From positions 558,001 to 622,000 of the forward strand of contig NZ_LS483369.1 in NCBI RefSeq assembly GCF_900475315.1: DNA of 64,000 nucleotides, written 5' to 3'. Of this stretch, positions 42,422-50,465 are shown piece after piece (position 1 is the stretch's first letter; every line of letters starts with the position of its first letter). A program made the translations under genes and the position numbers. This stretch comes from Neisseria cinerea. Its GTDB lineage: Bacteria; Pseudomonadota; Gammaproteobacteria; Burkholderiales; Neisseriaceae. The notes beneath the pieces were generated by a model, which was not told where the DNA came from, ran no database searches, and worked only from the letters and a program-made list of their open reading frames with translations.

Positions 42422-43897
42422 ATGTCGAAACCTGTTTTTAAGAAAATCGCACTTTATACCCTAGGCGCAATCAGCGGCGTAGCCGCCAGTTTGGCCGTGC
42501 AGGGTTTTGCCGCCGAGAAGGACAAGCGGGATAACGAAGTCTTGCCGGTACAATCCATCCGCACAATGGCGGAGGTTTACGGTCAGATTAAGGCAAACTA
42601 CTATCAGGATAAACCCGATGCCGATCTTTTCGAAGGTGCGATGAAGGGTATGGTTGCCGATTTGGATCCGCATTCCGAATATATGGATAAAAAAGGTTAT
42701 GCGGAAATGAAGGAGTCTACCAGCGGGGAGTTTGGCGGCCTAGGCATGGAAATCGGTCAAGAAGACGGATTTGTCAAAGTTATCGCACCGATTGAGGACA
42801 CGCCTGCGGAACGGGCAGGGGTGAAAAGCGGCGACTTCATTGTCAAAATCGATAATGTTTCGACGCGAGGGATGACAGTCAGCGAAGCGGTTAAAAAAAT
42901 GAGGGGCAAGCCGGGTACGAAGATTACTTTGACACTGTCGCGTAAAAATGCCGACAAACCGGTCATTGTCAACCTGACGCGTGCCATCATTAAAGTGAAA
43001 AGCGTCCGCCATCATTTGCTTGAACCGGATTACGGCTATATCCGCGTCTCCCAGTTCCAAGAGCGGACGGTTGGAGGCGTGAACTCGGCAGCCAAAGAGC
43101 TGGTCAAGGAAAATAAAGGAAAACCGCTCAAAGGGCTGGTGTTGGATTTGCGGGACGACCCGGGAGGTCTTTTGAACGGCGCGGTCGGTGTATCGGCGGC
43201 ATTCCTGCCGTCCGAGGCGGTCGTCGTCAGTACGAAGGGGCGGGACGGTAAGGAAGGTATGGTGCTCAAGGCGGCACCGGAAGATTATATTTTAAGCATG
43301 GGTACCGACCCACTGGCGGGTATTCCTGCCGAGTTGAAAACGATTCCGATGACGGTATTGGTCAATTCCGGTTCGGCTTCCGCGTCGGAGATTGTCGCAG
43401 GTGCATTGCAGGATCATAAACGCGCGGTTATCGTCGGTACGCAGAGCTTCGGCAAAGGTTCGGTTCAGACTTTGATTCCCTTGTCCAACGGCAGCGCGGT
43501 TAAGCTGACAACGGCGCTGTATTATACGCCGAACGACCGTTCTATTCAGGCGCAGGGGATTGTTCCCGATGTTGAAGTAAAAGATAAGGAACGTGCTTTT
43601 GAAAGTCGCGAAGCGGATTTGGTCGGACACATCGGCAATCCTTTGGGCGGCGAGGATGTCAATAGTGAAACCCTTGCCGTGCCGGTTGAAGAAAATGCGG
43701 ATAAACCCGCTACAAAAGAAAAAGGCAAAAAGAAAAAGGATGAGGATTTGTCTTCAAGGCGGATTCCCAACCCTGCCAAAGACGAGCAGTTGCGTAAGGC
43801 TTTGGATTTGGTTAAGTCGCCCGAACAGTGGCAGAAGTCTTTGGGACTGGCGGCGAAAAAGCCGGTTTCAAATAAAGATAAGAAAGATAAGAAGTAG
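42422..43897 (+). CDS. ctpA: Carboxy-terminal processing protease, S41 family
   Basis: The 491-residue periplasmic or membrane-anchored serine protease begins with a signal anchor (KKIALYTLGAISGVAASLAVQGFAA). The PDZ domain (~95-175) contains GGLGMEIGQEDGFVKVIAPIEDTPAERAGVKSGDFIVKID. The S41 core has YIRVSQF and LVLDLRDDPGG (~235). The catalytic Ser is in NSGSASASEIVAGAL (~310-324) and the Lys in GTQSFGKGSVQTLIP (~336-350). The tail is Lys-rich and acidic, then basic (KKKKDEDLSSRR ... KDKKDKK). It follows the EnvC-like gene, and the pairing of EnvC and Ctp is common in proteobacteria. It ends with an uptake-sequence terminator. Confidence 0.94.
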   Translation: MSKPVFKKIALYTLGAISGVAASLAVQGFAAEKDKRDNEVLPVQSIRTMAEVYGQIKANYYQDKPDADLFEGAMKGMVADLDPHSEYMDKKGYAEMKESTSGEFGGLGMEIGQEDGFVKVIAPIEDTPAERAGVKSGDFIVKIDNVSTRGMTVSEAVKKMRGKPGTKITLTLSRKNADKPVIVNLTRAIIKVKSVRHHLLEPDYGYIRVSQFQERTVGGVNSAAKELVKENKGKPLKGLVLDLRDDPGGLLNGAVGVSAAFLPSEAVVVSTKGRDGKEGMVLKAAPEDYILSMGTDPLAGIPAELKTIPMTVLVNSGSASASEIVAGALQDHKRAVIVGTQSFGKGSVQTLIPLSNGSAVKLTTALYYTPNDRSIQAQGIVPDVEVKDKERAFESREADLVGHIGNPLGGEDVNSETLAVPVEENADKPATKEKGKKKKDEDLSSRRIPNPAKDEQLRKALDLVKSPEQWQKSLGLAAKKPVSNKDKKDKK

Positions 43898-43906
43898 GTT
43901 TTGACG

Positions 43907-43938
43907 ATGCCGTCTGAAAGGATTTCAGACGGCATATT
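43907..43938 (+). terminator. Uptake-sequence inverted pair behind ctpA
   Basis: ATGCCGTCTGAAA faces TTTCAGACGGCAT (43907-43935), a 9-base step after the stop codon. Confidence 0.7.
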
Positions 43939-44014
43939 ATGTTGGAAAATACGGATTATGACCGGTTTTTTACCGGAATATAAACCGTGCGGCATTTACT
44001 TGGGTAGCGATTGG

Positions 44015-44064
44015 GTTTCAGACGGCATACATTCAGGATTTCACCGCCTTATGCTGTCTGAAAC
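44015..44064. repeat. Long-loop uptake-sequence pair ahead of uvrB
   Basis: GTTTCAGACGGCAT (44015-44028) faces ATGCTGTCTGAAAC (44051-44064). One right-arm base departs from the uptake consensus. It lies about 55 bases before uvrB. Confidence 0.55.
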
Positions 44065-44119
44065 GTAGGCGCGTATCCTTTCACCTACTTCTCACGTCCT
44101 AGACATCACAGGCAAGATT

Positions 44120-46147
44120 ATGGAAGTCATCCAATACCCCGATTCCCCCTTCAAACTCCACCAACCCTTCCCACCCGCAGGCGACCAGCCTACCGCCATT
44201 GCCGGCCTGCTCGAAGGGCTTTCAGACGGCCTTGCCTATCAAACCCTGCTCGGCGTAACCGGTTCGGGCAAAACCTACACCATGGCGAACGTCATTGCTC
44301 AAAGCGGCCGACCCGCCATCATCATGGCGCACAACAAAACCCTTGCCGCCCAGCTTTATGCCGAAATGCGCGAGTTTTTCCCCGAAAACGCGGTGGAATA
44401 TTTCGTCTCCTACTACGACTATTACCAGCCCGAAGCCTATGTGCCCAACCGCGACCTGTTCATCGAAAAAGACAGCGCGATCAACGAACACATCGAGCAA
44501 ATGCGCCTTTCCGCCACCAAAAACCTGATGACGCGTAACGACGTGATTATCGTCGCCACCGTGTCCGCCATTTACGGTATCGGCGACCCGACCGAATATC
44601 AACAAATGGTATTGTCCGTCAAAGAAGGCGACACCATTGAGCAGCGCGACATCATCGCCACGCTCGTTTCCATGCAGTACGAACGCGGCGATTTGGACTT
44701 CAAACGCGGCAGCTTCCGCGTGCGCGGCGACGTGATTGACGTGTACCCCGCCGAAAGCTCCGAAAACGCCTTGCGCATCAGCCTATTTGACGACGAAATC
44801 GACCGCCTCGATATGTTCGACCCACTTTCAGGCAGCCTGCACCAGCGCGTCGGCCGCTATACCGTCTTCCCGTCCAGCCACTACGTTACCCCGCGCGACA
44901 CCGTATTGCGCGCCTGCGAGTCCATCAAAGAAGAATTGCGCGAACGCATCGAATTTTTCGCCCATGAACAACGCCCCGTCGAGCAACAACGCATCGAACA
45001 GCGCACCCGCTTCGACCTCGAAATGCTCTACGAAATGGGTTTCTGCAAAGGCATCGAAAACTACTCCCGCCACTTCTCCGGCAAAAAAGAAGGCGAACCG
45101 CCGCCCACACTGATGGACTACCTGCCCGACAACGCCATCATGTTCATCGACGAAAGCCACGTTACCGTTACCCAAATCGGCGGCATGTACAAAGGCGACG
45201 CATCGCGCAAGCAAAATCTCGTCGACTACGGCTTCCGCCTGCCTTCCGCTCGCGACAACCGACCGCTCAAATTCCACGAATTTGAAAAAGTCATGCCGCA
45301 AACCGTCTTCGTTTCCGCCACCCCCGCCAAATACGAAGAAGAACACGCCGGACAAGTCGTAGAACAAGTCGTCCGCCCCACAGGGCTGGTTGATCCCCAA
45401 ATCATCATCCGCCCCGTCGCCACCCAAGTTGATGACTTAATGAGCGAAATCAACGACCGCATCCAAAAAGGCGAACGCGTACTCGTTACCACCCTCACCA
45501 AACGCATGGCGGAGCAACTCACCGACTATTACAACGAACTCGGCATCAAAGTGCGCTACCTGCACAGCGACATCGACACCGTAGAGCGCGTTGAAATCAT
45601 CAGAGATTTGCGGCTCGGCCTGTTTGACGTACTCGTCGGCATCAACCTTTTGCGCGAAGGCCTCGACATCCCCGAAGTCTCACTCGTCGCTATCCTCGAC
45701 GCCGACAAAGAAGGCTTCCTGCGTTCCCACCGCAGCCTGATTCAAACCATAGGCCGCGCCGCGCGCAATGTGAACGGCGTCGCCATCCTGTACGCCGACA
45801 AAATCACCGACTCCATGAAAGCCGCCATCGACGAAACCGAACGCCGCCGCGAAAAACAGATTAAATTCAACGAAGAACACGGCATCGTGCCGCAACAGAT
45901 TAAAAAACAGGTCAAAGACATCATCGACGGCGTGTACCACGAAGAAGACAGCGGTAAAGGCCGTAGACAAGGCAAAAACAAGGTTAAAGTCGGCGAGATT
46001 CACAACGAAGAAGACGCGATTAAAGAAATCGCCAAACTGGAAAAAGCCATGCAGCAGGCGGCTAGGGATTTGCAGTTTGAAGAAGCGGCTGTTTTGAGGG
46101 ATAGGATTCGGGGGATTAAGGAAGGGTTGTTGTTTGGGGCAGAGTGA
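44120..46147 (+). CDS. uvrB: UvrABC excinuclease subunit B
   Basis: UvrB is the damage-verifying helicase of nucleotide excision repair, working with UvrA and with UvrC (encoded at 50.5 kb). The 675-residue protein has Walker [17 protein letters not shown] (~39-54), the beta-hairpin region [10 protein letters not shown] (~92-101), DESHVT (Walker B region), the helicase motifs [27 protein letters not shown] and QTIGRAARN, and a C-terminal UVR domain ([31 protein letters not shown]). Its last 82 bases are present again at 46853-46935 beyond an AT-rich two-gene insert. The stop codon is TGA here and TAG in the copy. Confidence 0.97.
   Translation: MEVIQYPDSPFKLHQPFPPAGDQPTAIAGLLEGLSDGLAYQTLLGVTGSGKTYTMANVIAQSGRPAIIMAHNKTLAAQLYAEMREFFPENAVEYFVSYYDYYQPEAYVPNRDLFIEKDSAINEHIEQMRLSATKNLMTRNDVIIVATVSAIYGIGDPTEYQQMVLSVKEGDTIEQRDIIATLVSMQYERGDLDFKRGSFRVRGDVIDVYPAESSENALRISLFDDEIDRLDMFDPLSGSLHQRVGRYTVFPSSHYVTPRDTVLRACESIKEELRERIEFFAHEQRPVEQQRIEQRTRFDLEMLYEMGFCKGIENYSRHFSGKKEGEPPPTLMDYLPDNAIMFIDESHVTVTQIGGMYKGDASRKQNLVDYGFRLPSARDNRPLKFHEFEKVMPQTVFVSATPAKYEEEHAGQVVEQVVRPTGLVDPQIIIRPVATQVDDLMSEINDRIQKGERVLVTTLTKRMAEQLTDYYNELGIKVRYLHSDIDTVERVEIIRDLRLGLFDVLVGINLLREGLDIPEVSLVAILDADKEGFLRSHRSLIQTIGRAARNVNGVAILYADKITDSMKAAIDETERRREKQIKFNEEHGIVPQQIKKQVKDIIDGVYHEEDSGKGRRQGKNKVKVGEIHNEEDAIKEIAKLEKAMQQAARDLQFEEAAVLRDRIRGIKEGLLFGAE
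46065..46147 (+). repeat. Direct repeat, left copy: 3' end of uvrB
   Basis: This segment pairs with 46853-46935 at a constant offset of 788 bases. There are five substitutions before the stop codons, all synonymous. Both copies encode [20 protein letters not shown] then GLLFGAE. Confidence 0.9.
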
Positions 46148-46150
46148 AAA

Positions 46151-46180
46151 AAGCCGTCTGAAAACTCAGACGGCTTACTG
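46151..46180. terminator. Shared terminator of uvrB and the HTH module
   Basis: AAGCCGTCTGA (46151-46161) faces TCAGACGGCTT (46166-46176) between converging genes. It uses the core of the uptake sequence with altered flanks. Confidence 0.65.
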
Positions 46181-46381
46181 TTATTTAACCATTCTTAATT
46201 TACGTGGCTTTTCTTTTTGTATTTCGTTAGCCCTGTTGAAGGCATTCTCTGCTGCTTCGCGAGCAACAGCCTGCAAAATTTCCTCCATGCCACCACTCTG
46301 GCTAATCCGGACATTGCGAGCTGCTCCACCAGAGATTAATTTTCCTCTAAATTTTAGAGGCTTACACCAATTATCTTTCAT
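46181..46381 (-). CDS. Small basic protein of 66 residues, overlaps HTH gene
   Basis: I do not recognise this protein. It runs MKDNWCKPLKFRGKLISGGA, then a stretch with two Gly pairs, then a helix (MEEILQAVAREAAENAFNRANEIQ) and a basic end (KEKPRKLRMVK). There is no membrane segment. Its ATG lies inside the last codons of the HTH gene (11-base overlap), so translation is probably coupled. It is read toward uvrB and shares the terminator at 46151. Candidate roles are partner of the regulator, small toxin or antitoxin, or DNA/RNA-binding accessory, but none is shown by sequence. Confidence 0.6.
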   Translation of the reverse strand: MKDNWCKPLKFRGKLISGGAARNVRISQSGGMEEILQAVAREAAENAFNRANEIQKEKPRKLRMVK

Positions 46382-46718
46382 TTTTACCTTTCATATAATT
46401 GAAATCTTTTGAAACTTGACTTTGAGAAATACCAAGATACGAAGCAACTTCAGATTGAGTTAGTCCATCATCGTTAATTAATCGCTGAACCAAATTTCTG
46501 CGTTCATCTATTGATATTGAATTCTGATTAAAGCTACTCCATTGTTTTAATCCTTCTGCGTGCATCTTTTGGGTTAAAACCACCCCTGTCTCATTATCTT
46601 TAATTATTGCGATTGCTGTCTTACCTTTGATAGTCAGTTTTATATCGGTACTATCTCCAGCTTGAACAACTGTGGATAAGATTTGTGCCATGGTCTCAGT
46701 TGGTACTATATTTGCCAT
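46371..46718 (-). CDS. HTH DNA-binding regulator of an insertion module
   Basis: The 115-residue protein has an N-terminal beta-rich half (TDIKLTIKGKTAIAIIKDNETGVVLTQK, ~24-51). A typical helix-turn-helix follows at ~86-108 (GLTQSEVASYLGISQSQVSKD). The HTH suggests sequence-specific DNA binding, and I know no close family for the N-terminal half. Base composition is clearly more AT-rich than uvrB or trmB. It is the first gene of a two-gene unit, with promoter and dyad just upstream (46735-46778), so autorepression is likely. ATG at 46718 has a weak upstream AAGGAAT. Confidence 0.65.
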   Translation of the reverse strand: MANIVPTETMAQILSTVVQAGDSTDIKLTIKGKTAIAIIKDNETGVVLTQKMHAEGLKQWSSFNQNSISIDERRNLVQRLINDDGLTQSEVASYLGISQSQVSKDFNYMKGKNER

Positions 46719-46734
46719 TTAGATTCCTTGTTTG

Positions 46735-46778
46735 AAAGAATATAATTGAATTCTATTCTTTTAATTCTTTTCTGTGAA
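46735..46778 (-). promoter_or_regulatory. Promoter overlapped by inverted-repeat operator of the HTH module
   Basis: On minus, TTCACA (46773-46778), a 17-base spacer and TAGAAT (46750-46755) form a good sigma70 promoter. AAAGAATA (46735-46742) and TATTCTTT (46754-46761) form a perfect 8-bp inverted repeat that covers the -10 and start site. A further ATTCTTTT half-site lies at 46764-46771 within the spacer. This is a typical layout for autorepression by a dimeric HTH protein. Confidence 0.55.
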
Positions 46779-46791
46779 CTATTTTAGCAAG

Positions 46792-46842
46792 CCGTAGCAA
46801 CTGTATTTTTGCCCGACGGGGTGAAAAATACAGTTGCTACGG
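46792..46842. repeat. Perfect 19-bp palindromic element A
   Basis: CCGTAGCAACTGTATTTTT (46792-46810) is followed by a 13-base loop and then its exact inverse (46824-46842). It lies between the HTH module and the second uvrB tail. Its left flank AGCAA and right flank GGAAAACT recur at element B (47656-47758). Confidence 0.85.
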
Positions 46843-46852
46843 AAAACTGCGC

Positions 46853-46935
46853 GGGATTTGCAGTTTGAAGAGGCGGCTGTGTTGCGGGATAGGATTCGGG
46901 GGATTAAGGAAGGGTTGTTGTTTGGAGCGGAGTAG
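46853..46935 (+). pseudogene. Displaced second copy of the uvrB 3' end
   Basis: This encodes the last 27 residues of UvrB without any upstream uvrB sequence, with five synonymous differences from the intact gene and a TAG stop. It is the right-hand copy of the direct repeat. It most simply marks the original uvrB end, displaced by an insertion that brought or copied a new end. Confidence 0.85.
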
Positions 46936-46959
46936 TTTTGCAAAATTTAGGAGATCAAA

Positions 46960-47610
46960 ATGGATAAAATCTTAGAGATAATTATTAAATACCTTGAAGA
47001 AGGCAACTATAAGATCGCAACAATAATTATAGGATTATTGTTGCTAGTAGTTATTGTTTGGAAATCCAAAGATTTTTTAGAATACTGGTCTAATAGACAA
47101 AATTTTCGCCGGAGGCTTTTAGAGGAAATTATTAATAAAATACAAAAAACAGAAATAAAAAATTTCTTGGAGGGTGAGTTAATTAAAGAATATTTTGTCC
47201 GCGTATTTAAATTTAATGCGGAAGTTATATTTATAGAGAAATTGATTGATTTCCATTCCTTTTTAAATGGAGAGTTTACTTTTAATCAAATTATAAAGAG
47301 TAGGAGGTATATAAAATTCAAAGAAGGGAAACTTTCTATTAAGACTTCATTTGTTGATTGGGTAATGGATGCACTAATATACTATGTGATTGCTTTTATA
47401 TTATTTATATACGCTGCATCGATAATATTGATGTCAACTTTTGTATCTTGGCAATATAGTTTACGTGGGTTGTTTTTATTTATTGCAGGAGTAGTCATTT
47501 TGATTTTCAGTGTATTGATACAGATCCAAGCAATCCCATACAAAAATGCAAAAAAATTACAACGTAAATTAGAACAATTTAATAATCGACAATTAGACTA
47601 TCATATTTAA
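46960..47610 (+). CDS. AT-rich membrane protein of unknown function
   Basis: I do not recognise this 216-residue protein. It has three hydrophobic helices: TIIIGLLLLVVIVW (~22-35), LIYYVIAFILFIYAASIILMSTF (~139-161) and LRGLFLFIAGVVILIFSVLIQIQ (~168-190). A cytoplasmic or periplasmic basic/aromatic domain (~40-130, EIINKIQKTEIKNFLEGELIKEYFVRVFKF) lies between the first two. The start follows a good TAGGAGA. Base composition is the most AT-rich of any gene here, and codons are rich in A/T third positions, so it is probably acquired. It lies just behind the second uvrB tail and ahead of palindromic element B. Confidence 0.65.
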   Translation: MDKILEIIIKYLEEGNYKIATIIIGLLLLVVIVWKSKDFLEYWSNRQNFRRRLLEEIINKIQKTEIKNFLEGELIKEYFVRVFKFNAEVIFIEKLIDFHSFLNGEFTFNQIIKSRRYIKFKEGKLSIKTSFVDWVMDALIYYVIAFILFIYAASIILMSTFVSWQYSLRGLFLFIAGVVILIFSVLIQIQAIPYKNAKKLQRKLEQFNNRQLDYHI

Positions 47611-48051
47611 TAAATGTATATAATAAAGCAAGCGAGCGTAGGTTGGGTCAAGCAACCGTAGGTCGGATACTTGTATCCGACAAAACCTTTAATATTCCCG
47701 TTGTTGCAATCCATTGCAGCAATACCCAAAATGTCGGATTCGAGAGTCCGATCTACGGAAAACTAAAGATTTTATGTGGGCTACGGCTTACTTGTTGAGT
47801 TTAGATTTCATATGGGCTACGGCTTGCTGTAAATTTTGATAGAGATTACTTTTTAACTGTAAGCAAGCTGTATCCTTACCTACCGCGTGCGTGGCTGCGC
47901 CATACACCCTATCTGCGGGCGGCACAAACTTTAAAACCGATGCGCAGGTTAAAACCTACAAGGATGCGTGCGGTATACATGTGTTTTTGCCGTTCAAACC
48001 ATTGTTTTAAACCTTGTATCGAAACATCACTCGCGCTTTATCTTAAAAAAA
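47611..48051. other. Repeat-rich gap between membrane gene and trmB
   Basis: About 440 bases without a supported gene. It contains palindromic element B (47656-47758), two copies of GGGCTACGGCTT (47778-47789, 47814-47825), and a 13-mer GCTACGGCTTGCT (47816-47828) that is the exact inverse of 46786-46798. It looks like a mosaic of small intergenic repeats. Confidence 0.6.
47656..47758. repeat. Palindromic element B with imperfect terminal inverted repeats
   Basis: CCGTAGGTCGGA (47656-47667) and TCCGATCTACGG (47747-47758) are inverse with one mismatch. Inside is a perfect 9-bp hairpin GTCGGATAC/GTATCCGAC (47662-47681). A further short stem around TTGCAAT/ATTGCA lies near 47705-47720. The ends and the following GGAAAACT match element A. 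Confidence 0.7.
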
Positions 48052-48092
48052 ATGCCGTCTGTAAGCAAACATGCTTCAGACGGCATTTTTTT
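48052..48092. terminator. Uptake-sequence pair behind trmB
   Basis: ATGCCGTCTGTAAGCA (48052 on) faces TGCTTCAGACGGCAT (to 48086), followed by T7. The left uptake sequence has an extra T. Confidence 0.75.
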
Positions 48093-48105
48093 ATCCGGCG
48101 GTCTG

Positions 48106-48822
48106 TTATCCGATCCGTTTGAATACCAAGTCCCAAACGCCGTGTCCGAGGCGTTTGCCGCGCGCTTCGAATTTGGTTTCGGGGCGATAGTCCGGGGTGG
48201 GGGCGTAGTCTGCCGCCGTATTTTGCAGGCTGTTGAAGCCGCTGAGGACTTCAAGCATCTGCTGTGCATATGCTTCCCAGTCTGTCGCCAGGTGGATATA
48301 GCCGCCGGTTTTGAGTTTGGGCAGTAGTTTGGCGATGAAGGGGGCTTGTATCAGGCGGCGTTTGTGGTGGCGTTTTTTGTGCCACGGGTCGGGGAAGAAT
48401 ATGTGGATGCCGTCGAGCGAGCCGTCTTGCAGCATATTTTCGACAACTTCTACGGCATCGTGCCGCATCACGCGGATATTTTCCAAATGGTTTTCTTCTA
48501 TGAGTTTGAGCAGATTGCCTACGCCGGGACCGTGTACGTCGATGGCGAGAAAGTCGGTTTCGGGCAGCCTGCAGGCGATTTCTGCGGTTGCCGTCCCCAT
48601 ACCGAAGCCTATTTCGAGGATTTTGGGTCGGCTGCTTCCGAAACGGGCATCGAGATCGGCCGGTGTTGCTTGGTAGTCGATGCCGAAGCTGTCCCATAAG
48701 GTATCGATGGCGCGTTGCTGTGCGGCGGTCATGTGGCTTTGGCGGAGGACGAAACTGCGGATGCTGCGGGGATGTTCGGCTTGCCAGTTGTTTTGTGTTT
48801 GGTTTTCGGCGGTGTCTGTCAT
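48106..48822 (-). CDS. trmB: tRNA (guanine-46-N7)-methyltransferase
   Basis: It makes m7G46 in tRNA. The 238-residue enzyme has the SAM motif KILEIGFGMGTATAEIA (~69-85), AIDVHGPGVGNLLKLIEE, and the TrmB signature IHIFFPDPWHKKRHHKRRLIQAPFI (~148-172). The C-terminal catalytic-region stretch TKFEARGKRLGHGVWDLVFKR also matches. The N-terminal RSIRSFVLRQSHMT is typical. It is the last gene before the accessory patch and is read toward it. Confidence 0.94.
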   Translation of the reverse strand: MTDTAENQTQNNWQAEHPRSIRSFVLRQSHMTAAQQRAIDTLWDSFGIDYQATPADLDARFGSSRPKILEIGFGMGTATAEIACRLPETDFLAIDVHGPGVGNLLKLIEENHLENIRVMRHDAVEVVENMLQDGSLDGIHIFFPDPWHKKRHHKRRLIQAPFIAKLLPKLKTGGYIHLATDWEAYAQQMLEVLSGFNSLQNTAADYAPTPDYRPETKFEARGKRLGHGVWDLVFKRIG

Positions 48823-48943
48823 AATGCTTTCGTGCGGTTGTGCAATCAGGATGCCGTCTGAATGTGAAATGTCTGTTCGGACAGCGGGAAGGGAAAGGGG
48901 CGATTATACCTGTTTCGTTTTTGCGAGGTAAATGTACTGGTGT

Positions 48944-50347
48944 TCAGACGGCATTTTGCCACTGTTGTAACAGTTCTTGCAGAAAGCTTTTTTGTTCGTG
49001 TCCGCTGTTTATGGCTTCTTGCAGGTAGAGGCAGGCTTTTTCGTTGTCCGGTTCGACGCCTTGTCCGTTGTAATGGATGCAGGCGAGGTTATAAAGTGCC
49101 ATGCTGTCTTTTTGCGCGGCGGCTTTTTCAAACCATTTGCGTGCTTCATTGTAGTCAGTGTCCATACCCTGTCCGAAGTAATACATGCTGCCCAGATTGG
49201 TTTGGGCTTTGCTGTGGCCGAGTTCTGCTGCTTCTGTGTAGAGTTTGAGCGCTGCTGCGTATTCGGGTGTGCATTGTAATCCGTAATGCAGTGCTTGGGC
49301 TTTTTGATAAAGCTGCTCTGCCCTTTGGCATTTGATGGCGGAATCTTTTATGCCGCCATATTGCTCGGGATGGTTTAACGCGCTGTCGGATACGAGTTTC
49401 TGATGCGCGGCAAGGCTGCCGGCTTCGGCTGCCTGCCGGTAATAATGCCGGGCTTTTTCTTTATCGGAAGCGATGCCCAGACCGTAGCGGTAGATGTCGC
49501 CCAGTATCCGCAAACCTTCGGGATGGCGTTCGGCTGCGGCTGCTTCGGCATGACGTAGGGCAAGTTCGTGGTTTCTTTCCAGATGCTTGCCTTGTAGGTA
49601 GATGTCGGCAAGTGCGGCATGAGCTTTATGGTCATTTTCCTGTGCGGCCTGTTGGAACCAGTGAATGGCTTCATCAGGAGCCGTAGGTAGGATGAGCTCG
49701 GCAAGCGGGGTGTAGGCGGGAATGTATCCTTGTTGTGCGGCGGCGCGCAAATGATTGATGGCTTGGGTCGTGTCGGTTTGTGTCCCTTGTCCGAAACGGT
49801 ATTGAAGGCCGAGCTGCCATTGTGCCGCCGCCAAGCCTTGTGCTGCAGCCTCGCGGTAGAGAAGATGTGCCGTTTCAAAATCCGGTGGCGTACCGTACTG
49901 GCAGTATTGGGCAAGCAGATATTGTCCGTGGGGGTTATTGTTTTTTGCGGTTGTTTTTGCCCATTTCAGGGCTTCTTCAAAATGCCGGGACGCATACAGC
50001 AGGTACATCAGGTGGACTTGTGCTTCAGGCAGCCCTTCCTCTGCCAACGGTCTGTAAAGCAGTTTCAGGGTTTCAGGGGGTGCACCTTCCAATTCTTGGA
50101 TATATGCCAAATTGTAACGTGCATAGGGATGCCCCTGTTCGGCGGCGATGCGGAGCATTTCTATACCCTGTTTGCAGTCTTGGTACGGGCTGTTTGTATC
50201 AAGCAGGTGTTTTGCCAACTCGAATGCGGCGGCCGTATGGCCTGCCGATGCTGCCTCTGTAAGCAGGCGGTGGACTTCGCTAAAGTCAAATTGTTCTTGA
50301 GACAGGCATTCTAAGGCTTGATGATAGAGTAAGTCGGAATTATTCAT
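48944..50347 (-). CDS. Sel1-repeat (TPR-like) protein
   Basis: The 467-residue protein is nearly all Sel1-like repeats of about 36 residues, with pattern A...Y..AA..G...A...LG..Y..G.G, such as AINHLRAAAQQGYIPAYTPLAELIL and EARKWFEKAAAQKDSMALYNLACIHYNGQGVEPD. I count about ten to eleven. Such solenoids bind partner proteins. No signal peptide is present, so it is probably cytoplasmic. Upstream in-frame codons to 50377 add ten residues, and I chose MNNSDLLYHQ at 50347. Its partner is unknown. It lies between uvrC and trmB. Confidence 0.85.
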   Translation of the reverse strand: MNNSDLLYHQALECLSQEQFDFSEVHRLLTEAASAGHTAAAFELAKHLLDTNSPYQDCKQGIEMLRIAAEQGHPYARYNLAYIQELEGAPPETLKLLYRPLAEEGLPEAQVHLMYLLYASRHFEEALKWAKTTAKNNNPHGQYLLAQYCQYGTPPDFETAHLLYREAAAQGLAAAQWQLGLQYRFGQGTQTDTTQAINHLRAAAQQGYIPAYTPLAELILPTAPDEAIHWFQQAAQENDHKAHAALADIYLQGKHLERNHELALRHAEAAAAERHPEGLRILGDIYRYGLGIASDKEKARHYYRQAAEAGSLAAHQKLVSDSALNHPEQYGGIKDSAIKCQRAEQLYQKAQALHYGLQCTPEYAAALKLYTEAAELGHSKAQTNLGSMYYFGQGMDTDYNEARKWFEKAAAQKDSMALYNLACIHYNGQGVEPDNEKACLYLQEAINSGHEQKSFLQELLQQWQNAV

Positions 50348-50465
50348 GTCAGATGGTTCTCCGCTGTGCCGAATCATTATTATTTGTTATCAAGTTAGCT
50401 TTAGGGTGGTAACCTAGTTTTACTATATCATATTTTTACAGACGGATTTTGTCTTTGACAGCATG

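Noticed and set aside
46181-47610. CRISPR array or restriction-modification genes in the accessory patch
   Set aside because: No regularly spaced repeats and no methylase or nuclease motif in any frame there.
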